Positions 5,020-9,183 of a DNA stretch of 9,183 nt are shown here, one piece after another. A program made the translations under genes and the position numbers. Positions within the stretch are counted from its first letter, which is position 1, and each line of letters opens with the position of its first letter. The notes beneath the pieces are model-generated. The model made no database searches. It was not told the DNA's origin and was given only the letters and a program-made list of their open reading frames with translations. Source of the stretch: an uncultured Caulobacter sp. (GTDB taxonomy: Bacteria > Pseudomonadota > Alphaproteobacteria > Caulobacterales > Caulobacteraceae); assembly GCA_937991555.1 (NCBI GenBank), contig CALKHU010000240.1, positions 1 through 9,183 of the forward strand, written 5' to 3'.

Positions 5020-6300
5020 CTAGCAACCCATCTCGGCCGAGATCTCCTGGACCTCCTCGAAGGTGCGCAGGCCGGGGCGCTGGGCGCAGACGAGGACGCC
5101 CATGTTGCCGGGCAGGTGCTTGTTATCGAGCATCTTCTCGTGGGCGTCGGGGATGGCGTCCCAGGTGAAGACTTCCGACAGGCAGGGGTCGACGCGGCGG
5201 TCGATGACCAGCTGGTTGGCGGCGGACGCCTGCATCAGGTTGGCGAAGTGGCTGCCCTGCACGCGCTTCTGGCGCATCCACAGGAAGCGGGCGTCCATGG
5301 TCAGGTTGAAGCCGCTGGTGCCGGCGCAGATGACGACCATGCCGCCGCGCTTGACCAGGAACACCGACACCGGGAAGGTCGCCTCGCCGGGGTGTTCGAA
5401 CACCATGTCGACGTCCTTGTTGCCGGTGATCTGCCAGATCGCCTTCCCGAACTTGCGCGTCTCCTTCATGTAGTCGCCGAACTCCGGCCCGTTGACCTTC
5501 GGCAGCTGGCCCCAGCAGTTGAAGTCCTTGCGGTTCAGAACCGCCTTGGCGCCCTGGCTGAGCACGAAGTCGTACTTGTCCTCGTCGCTGACCACGCCGA
5601 TGGCGTTGGCGCCGGCGACGGCGGCGAGCTGGGTGGCGAACACGCCGAGGCCGCCCGAGGCGCCCCAGACCAGCACGTTCTGGCCGGGCTTCAGCTCATG
5701 CGGCTTGTGGCCGAACAGCATGCGGTAGGCGGTGGCCAGGGTCAGGGTGTAGCAGGCGCTCTCTTCCCAGGTCAGGTGGCGCGGGCGCGGCAGCAGTTGG
5801 CGCGACTGGACGCGCGCGAACTGGGCGAAGGAGCCGTCGGGCGTCTCGTAGCCCCAGATGCGCTGGCTGGACGAGAACATCGGGTCGCCGCCGTTGCACT
5901 CCTCGTCGTCGCCGTCATCCTGGTTGCAGTGGACGACCACCTCGTCCCCGGGCTTCCAGCGCTTCACCTTGGAGCCCACCGCCCAGACGATGCCGGACGC
6001 GTCCGACCCGGCGATGTGATAGGGGTGCTTGTGGCCGTCGAGCGGGCTGATCGGCTCGCCGAGCGCGGCCCAGACGCCGTTGTAGTTCACGCCGGCGGCC
6101 ATCACGAGCAGCAGGACCTCGTCCTCGCCGATCTCCCAGGTGGGCACCACCTCGACCTGCATGGCGGTCGCGGGGCGGCCGTGCCGGTCCTTGCGCACCG
6201 TCCAGGCGTACATGGACCTGGGCACGTGATAGGCCGGCGGGATCTCGCCGATTTCGTAGAGGTCCTTCACGGGCGTCTTGTCGAGCGTGGCGGTGGTCAT
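5020..6300 (-). CDS. ccr: Crotonyl-CoA carboxylase/reductase (Ccr)
   Basis: A 426-residue enzyme of the zinc-independent medium-chain dehydrogenase/reductase superfamily. It reductively carboxylates crotonyl-CoA with NADPH and CO2 to ethylmalonyl-CoA, the key step of the ethylmalonyl-CoA pathway in the cytoplasm. Length and ends are typical: it starts MTTATLDKTPVKDLYEIGEI and ends FEEVQEISAEMGC. Visible motifs are GVNYNGVWAALGEP (70-83, with the Asn known in the family to help bind CO2, here probably Asn72), HCNQDDGDDEECNGGDPMF (114-132), TWEESACYTLTLATAYRML (167-185), the NADPH-binding loop VWGASGGLGVFATQLA (201-216), and GSHFANLMQA (349-358) with His351 matching the CO2-site histidine. The residue mapping to characterised enzymes is from memory. 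The start at 6300 has only a weak CGGA upstream; a longer open reading beyond 6300 overlaps another gene and is not used. The gene is read divergently from the small secreted protein gene and from ecm. Confidence 0.97.
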   Translation of the reverse strand: MTTATLDKTPVKDLYEIGEIPPAYHVPRSMYAWTVRKDRHGRPATAMQVEVVPTWEIGEDEVLLLVMAAGVNYNGVWAALGEPISPLDGHKHPYHIAGSDASGIVWAVGSKVKRWKPGDEVVVHCNQDDGDDEECNGGDPMFSSSQRIWGYETPDGSFAQFARVQSRQLLPRPRHLTWEESACYTLTLATAYRMLFGHKPHELKPGQNVLVWGASGGLGVFATQLAAVAGANAIGVVSDEDKYDFVLSQGAKAVLNRKDFNCWGQLPKVNGPEFGDYMKETRKFGKAIWQITGNKDVDMVFEHPGEATFPVSVFLVKRGGMVVICAGTSGFNLTMDARFLWMRQKRVQGSHFANLMQASAANQLVIDRRVDPCLSEVFTWDAIPDAHEKMLDNKHLPGNMGVLVCAQRPGLRTFEEVQEISAEMGC

Positions 6301-6594
6301 CCGGCGAATCCGTGCGCGTTTCTGTTGCAATGCGGTAGCGCCGGATTTCGTTCCGGCGTTCTCCGGCCTGACGCCGCGTCCGGGGTCTCCAGCCGCGCTC
6401 AAACCGTTGTTTTTCCTGCTTCCGCGCAAGAGTTTACCCTGCCGGGCGCTCCTGAAGGGATGGCAAGGGCATGATCGTGTGACAGGTATGAGGCGGTTGC
6501 AAGTGAAATCTTGTGCGCCGCAACATCGCGCATCCGGCCTTGCGCTCGCCGCAATGGACCGCGAGGGTCCGGCGGACACCGGGAGACCCGCCAC
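6301..6594. promoter_or_regulatory. Divergent control region between ccr and the small secreted protein gene
   Basis: This 294-base region holds no gene and should carry promoters for both directions. Landmarks: the palindrome TTGCAA at 6325-6330 and again at 6497-6502; a 7-bp stem (6339-6345 with 6352-6358, loop TTTCGT) that would lie in the ccr leader about 39 bases before the start; and the motif at 6510-6526 shared with the ecm upstream region. A ribosome binding site GGGAG (6581-6585) precedes the plus-strand gene by nine bases. No sigma-factor elements could be assigned with confidence. Confidence 0.5.
6510..6526 (-). promoter_or_regulatory. Candidate operator upstream of ccr, shared with ecm
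   Basis: Read towards ccr, the site is ATGTTGCGGCGCACAAG. The region before ecm contains ATGTTGCGTCGCAGCAAG at 7156-7173, identical except for one substitution and one inserted base, and in the same orientation relative to its gene. A TTGCAA palindrome follows nine bases further on. This suggests a common regulator of the two pathway genes; the site may also serve the plus-strand gene starting at 6595. Confidence 0.4.
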
Positions 6595-7134
6595 ATGATC
6601 CTCGCCCTGCTCGCCGCCGCCGCCGTCGCCGGCGAAGTCGCGCCGACGCCGGGGCTGGTGGCCCCCTGCATCTGGACCCGGCTGCCGGACTACAAGAGCC
6701 AGGTGCTGGCGGCGCCCGACTTCAGGACCTTCAACACCCTGCGCCGCGCCTATCCCGAGGCCGAGGCCCAGGCCGCCTTCGCCGCCTGCGTGCCGGAGGG
6801 AACCAACGATGCGGCCGCCGAGATCGCCTTCACCTATTACGAGGCCTCGCTGTGGGCGCGGAAGCGGCTGGTCGGCAAGTGGCCGGAGTCGAGCCTGAAC
6901 GCCCTCGACGCCATGCCCGAGGCCGACCTGAAGTACTTCTGGCTGCAGCCCGACCCGGCCAGCGCCGAGCCGGGGTATGAAGACGCCCGCAAGGCCGCCT
7001 GGGCGCGCGCCTACAAGCCGTTCGGCCGCGAGGGCCCGGCGGAGGTGAAGGACGACCTCGACACCTACATCGTCGCCCGGGTCGGCTGGCGGCTGGGCGA
7101 GATCGACTACCGCCAGGGCCTGGCGCGGCGCTGA
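6595..7134 (+). CDS. Hypothetical secreted protein between ccr and ecm
   Basis: A 179-residue protein of no family I recognise. The N terminus MILALLAAAAVAGEVAPTPG is a short signal peptide with a likely cut after the Ala-rich stretch, so the mature part should be periplasmic. That part has two cysteines (Cys25 in APCIWTRL and Cys65 in FAACVPEG) that could form a disulfide, many aromatic residues (YYEASLWARKRL near 81-92, DLKYFWLQPD at 111-120), and a helical, charged C-terminal half ending WRLGEIDYRQGLARR. No enzyme motif is evident. The start at 6595 is supported by GGGAG at 6581-6585; ATG is the first residue of the signal peptide. Codon use matches the flanking high-GC genes, so it looks native. 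It is read in the same direction as ecm, 88 bases before it, and could share transcription with it, although ecm seems to have its own upstream motif. Confidence 0.82.
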   Translation: MILALLAAAAVAGEVAPTPGLVAPCIWTRLPDYKSQVLAAPDFRTFNTLRRAYPEAEAQAAFAACVPEGTNDAAAEIAFTYYEASLWARKRLVGKWPESSLNALDAMPEADLKYFWLQPDPASAEPGYEDARKAAWARAYKPFGREGPAEVKDDLDTYIVARVGWRLGEIDYRQGLARR

Positions 7135-7155
7135 GACCCGGCTTCCGCGCGCGTC

Positions 7156-7173
7156 ATGTTGCGTCGCAGCAAG
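7156..7173 (+). promoter_or_regulatory. Candidate operator or promoter element upstream of ecm
   Basis: ATGTTGCGTCGCAGCAAG lies 49 bases before the ecm start and nearly repeats the element upstream of ccr. It contains the inverted pair TTGC...GCAA. A further TTTCGCAAAA (7187-7196) follows and could be a second half-site. Alternatively TTGCGT (7159-7164) and CATCAT (7182-7187), 17 bases apart, could be a -35/-10 pair, in which case the similarity would reflect a promoter rather than an operator. Confidence 0.4.
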
Positions 7174-7222
7174 TCTGCGCGCATCATTTCGCAAAAGCAC
7201 AAGAAGACGCCGGGAGCCCGCG

Positions 7223-9183
7223 ATGACCGACAAGCCGTTCCAGCACGCGCCGGACGCGCCCTGGATCTTCCGCACCTATGCGGGCCATTCGACGGCGGAG
7301 AAATCCAACGCGCTGTACCGGCGCAACCTGGCGGCCGGGCAGACCGGATTGTCGGTGGCCTTCGACCTGCCGACCCAGACCGGCTACGACGCCGACCACA
7401 TCCTGGCGCGCGGCGAGGTCGGCAAGGTCGGGGTGCCGGTCGGCCATCTGGGCGACATGCGGACCCTGTTCGACCAGATCCCGCTCGACCGGATGAACAC
7501 CTCGATGACGATCAACGCCCCGGCCGCCTGGCTGCTGGCGATGTACGTCGCGCTGGCCGACGAGCAGGGCGCCTCGCGGGCTTCGCTGCAGGGCACGACG
7601 CAGAACGACCTGATCAAGGAATACCTGAGCCGGGGCACCTACATCTTCCCGCCGAAGCCGAGCCTGACGCTGATCGGCGACATGATCGCCTGGTGCTATC
7701 GCGAGGTTCCGAAGTGGAACCCGATGAACGTCTGCAGCTATCACCTGCAGGAAGCCGGGGCGACGCCGGAGCAGGAACTGGCCTACGCCCTGGCGACGGC
7801 GATCTCGGTGCTCGACACCGTCCGCGCCGGCGGCCAGGTCCCGGAACAGGATTTCGAGATCGTCTGCTCGCGGATCAGCTTCTTCGTGAACGCCGGCGTC
7901 CGCTTCGTGACCGAGCTGTGCAAGATGCGCACGTTCACGGTGCTGTGGGACGAGATCCTGCGCGAGCGCTACGGGGTCCAGGACGCCAAGGCCCGCCGCT
8001 TCCGCTACGGGGTGCAGGTCAACAGCCTGGGCCTGACCGAGCCGCAGCCGGAGAACAACGTCTACCGCATCCTGCTCGAGGCGCTGGCCGTGACGCTGAG
8101 CAAGGACGCGCGCTGCCGCGCGCTGCAGCTGCCGGCCTGGAACGAGGCGCTGGGCCTGCCCCGGCCCTGGGACCAGCAGTGGAGCCTGCGGATGCAGCAG
8201 GTGCTGGCCTACGAGACCGACCTGCTCGAGTACGAGGACCTGTTCGCGGGCAGCCATGTCGTCGAGGCCAAGGTGGCGCAGCTGCGTGAGGGCGCGCTGG
8301 CCGAGCTGGCGAAGATCGACGGCATGGGCGGGGCCGCCGCCTCGATCGATTACATGAAGGGCGCGCTGGTCGCCTCGAACGCCGAGCGCGTGCGGGCCGT
8401 CGAGACCGGCGCCCAGACGGTCGTCGGCGTCAACCGCTGGACCGACACCGAGGCCTCCCCGCTCAGCGCCGGCGAAGGCGCCATCGAGACCGTCGATCCG
8501 AAGCTCGAGGCGGAAGTGGTCGGCCGGCTGAAGGCCTGGCGCGCGGGACGCGACGGCAAGGCCGCCGAGGCGGCCGTTGCGGCGCTGAAGGCCGCCGCCA
8601 GCGAGGGCCGCAACATCATGGAGCCGTCGATCGCCGCGGCGAAGGCCGGCGTCACCACCGGCGAATGGGCGTTCGCCCTGCGCGAGGTGTTCGGCGAGTA
8701 CCGCGGCCCGACCGGCGTCGCCGTCGTCGTCGCCAGCGGCGAGGACGCCGAGGACATCGCGGCGGTGAAGCGCGACGTCGAGCGGGTCTCGAAGGCGCTC
8801 GGGCGCACCCTGACCTACCTGATCGGCAAGCCCGGGCTGGACGGCCATTCCAACGGCGCCGAGCAGATCGCCACCCGCGCCCGCGCCGTCGGGATGGAGG
8901 TCCACTACGACGGCATCCGCTCCACGCCGGAGGAGATCGTCCGCCGGGCGAAGGAGACCAGGGCCCACGTCGTCGGGCTGTCGATCCTGAGCGGTTCGCA
9001 CCTGGACCTGGTCCAGGAGGTGATCCGCGTGATGCGGGCCGAGGGCCTGGGCGACGTCCCCGTGGTCGTCGGCGGCATCATCCCGCCCGACGACGCTCTG
9101 ATCCTGAAGCAGATGGGCGTCCGCCGCGTCTACACGCCCAAGGACTTCAAACTCACCCAGATCATGGCCGACGTGGTGAAGGT
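7223..9183 (+). CDS. ecm: Ethylmalonyl-CoA mutase, B12-dependent (partial, 3' end beyond window)
   Basis: Coenzyme B12-dependent mutase that converts (2R)-ethylmalonyl-CoA to (2S)-methylsuccinyl-CoA in the ethylmalonyl-CoA pathway (older name MeaA in methylotrophs). The first 653 residues are present. The catalytic barrel carries stretches typical of the Ecm clade rather than of methylmalonyl-CoA mutase: WIFRTYAGHSTAEKSNALYR (14-33), SVAFDLPTQTGYD, MNTSMTINAPAAWLL, QGTTQNDLIKEYLSRGTYI, KWNPMNVCSYHLQEAGAT, RRFRYGVQVNSLGLTEPQPE and GLPRPWDQQWSLRMQQVLAY. The C-terminal cobalamin domain has the base-off ligand motif D540-G-H542-S-N-G545, then VVGLSILSGSH and VVVGGIIP. Only a short C-terminal tail is missing. 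The ATG at 7223 has GGGAG (7212-7216) six bases upstream and matches family N termini. The gene follows the small secreted protein gene by 88 bases and is read away from ccr, consistent with ccr-ecm clustering known in other alphaproteobacteria. Confidence 0.96.
   Translation, partial: MTDKPFQHAPDAPWIFRTYAGHSTAEKSNALYRRNLAAGQTGLSVAFDLPTQTGYDADHILARGEVGKVGVPVGHLGDMRTLFDQIPLDRMNTSMTINAPAAWLLAMYVALADEQGASRASLQGTTQNDLIKEYLSRGTYIFPPKPSLTLIGDMIAWCYREVPKWNPMNVCSYHLQEAGATPEQELAYALATAISVLDTVRAGGQVPEQDFEIVCSRISFFVNAGVRFVTELCKMRTFTVLWDEILRERYGVQDAKARRFRYGVQVNSLGLTEPQPENNVYRILLEALAVTLSKDARCRALQLPAWNEALGLPRPWDQQWSLRMQQVLAYETDLLEYEDLFAGSHVVEAKVAQLREGALAELAKIDGMGGAAASIDYMKGALVASNAERVRAVETGAQTVVGVNRWTDTEASPLSAGEGAIETVDPKLEAEVVGRLKAWRAGRDGKAAEAAVAALKAAASEGRNIMEPSIAAAKAGVTTGEWAFALREVFGEYRGPTGVAVVVASGEDAEDIAAVKRDVERVSKALGRTLTYLIGKPGLDGHSNGAEQIATRARAVGMEVHYDGIRSTPEEIVRRAKETRAHVVGLSILSGSHLDLVQEVIRVMRAEGLGDVPVVVGGIIPPDDALILKQMGVRRVYTPKDFKLTQIMADVVK

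Noticed and set aside
4280..5026. Minus-strand reading frame of 248 codons over the same region
   Set aside because: It crosses the TTCG hairpin and the palindrome, lacks any recognisable domain, and is out of frame with the better supported membrane protein.
6301..7275. Upstream extension of ccr on the minus strand
   Set aside because: The added residues are unlike any Ccr and lie antisense to the secreted protein gene. The known N terminus begins at 6300.
7184..9001. Long minus-strand open reading antisense to ecm, rich in His, Asp, Arg and Gly
   Set aside because: Typical GC-driven antisense shadow; the plus strand carries unmistakable ethylmalonyl-CoA mutase sequence over the same span.

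Overview
This is a high-GC window (third codon positions almost all G or C) from an alphaproteobacterium. Gene content and repeat style suggest Caulobacterales (Caulobacter, Phenylobacterium or Brevundimonas type), but the order is an inference and no 16S or other taxonomic marker is present. No tRNA, rRNA, CRISPR array, intact transposase or phage gene was found.

Layout. (1) Positions 1-2481, minus strand: a probable four-gene run read from right to left. It holds a PaaI-like hotdog thioesterase, an alpha/beta hydrolase overlapping it by 23 bases, a small aa3-type cytochrome c oxidase subunit IV protein, and the N-terminal 222 residues of PntA (NAD(P) transhydrogenase alpha subunit), which runs off the left edge. 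(2) Positions 2620-3741, plus strand: a divergently read serine beta-lactamase-like hydrolase with a lipoprotein signal. (3) Positions 3742-5019: about 1.3 kb between two converging genes, mostly non-coding. It contains short direct repeats, a 167-bp element with inverted ends, a 124-bp imperfect palindrome with a multi-hairpin centre, one small membrane protein gene of visibly lower GC, and a perfect 12-bp hairpin with a TTCG loop. (4) Positions 5020-9183: crotonyl-CoA carboxylase/reductase (ccr, minus strand), a small secreted protein of unknown function (plus strand), and ethylmalonyl-CoA mutase (ecm, plus strand, cut by the right edge close to its natural end).

Function. Ccr and Ecm are the two signature enzymes of the ethylmalonyl-CoA pathway, which assimilates acetyl-CoA without isocitrate lyase. 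Ccr uses NADPH and CO2 to turn crotonyl-CoA into ethylmalonyl-CoA; after epimerisation, Ecm uses a B12 cofactor to rearrange it to methylsuccinyl-CoA. PntA helps regenerate NADPH from NADH using the proton gradient, and the oxidase subunit IV belongs to the respiratory chain that builds that gradient, so the window leans towards central carbon and redox metabolism.

The observations most worth following are a near-identical 17-18 bp motif upstream of both ccr and ecm in the same orientation relative to each gene, the unknown secreted protein between the two pathway genes, and the cluster of structured repeats between the converging genes. I do not see a convincing undescribed multi-gene system.
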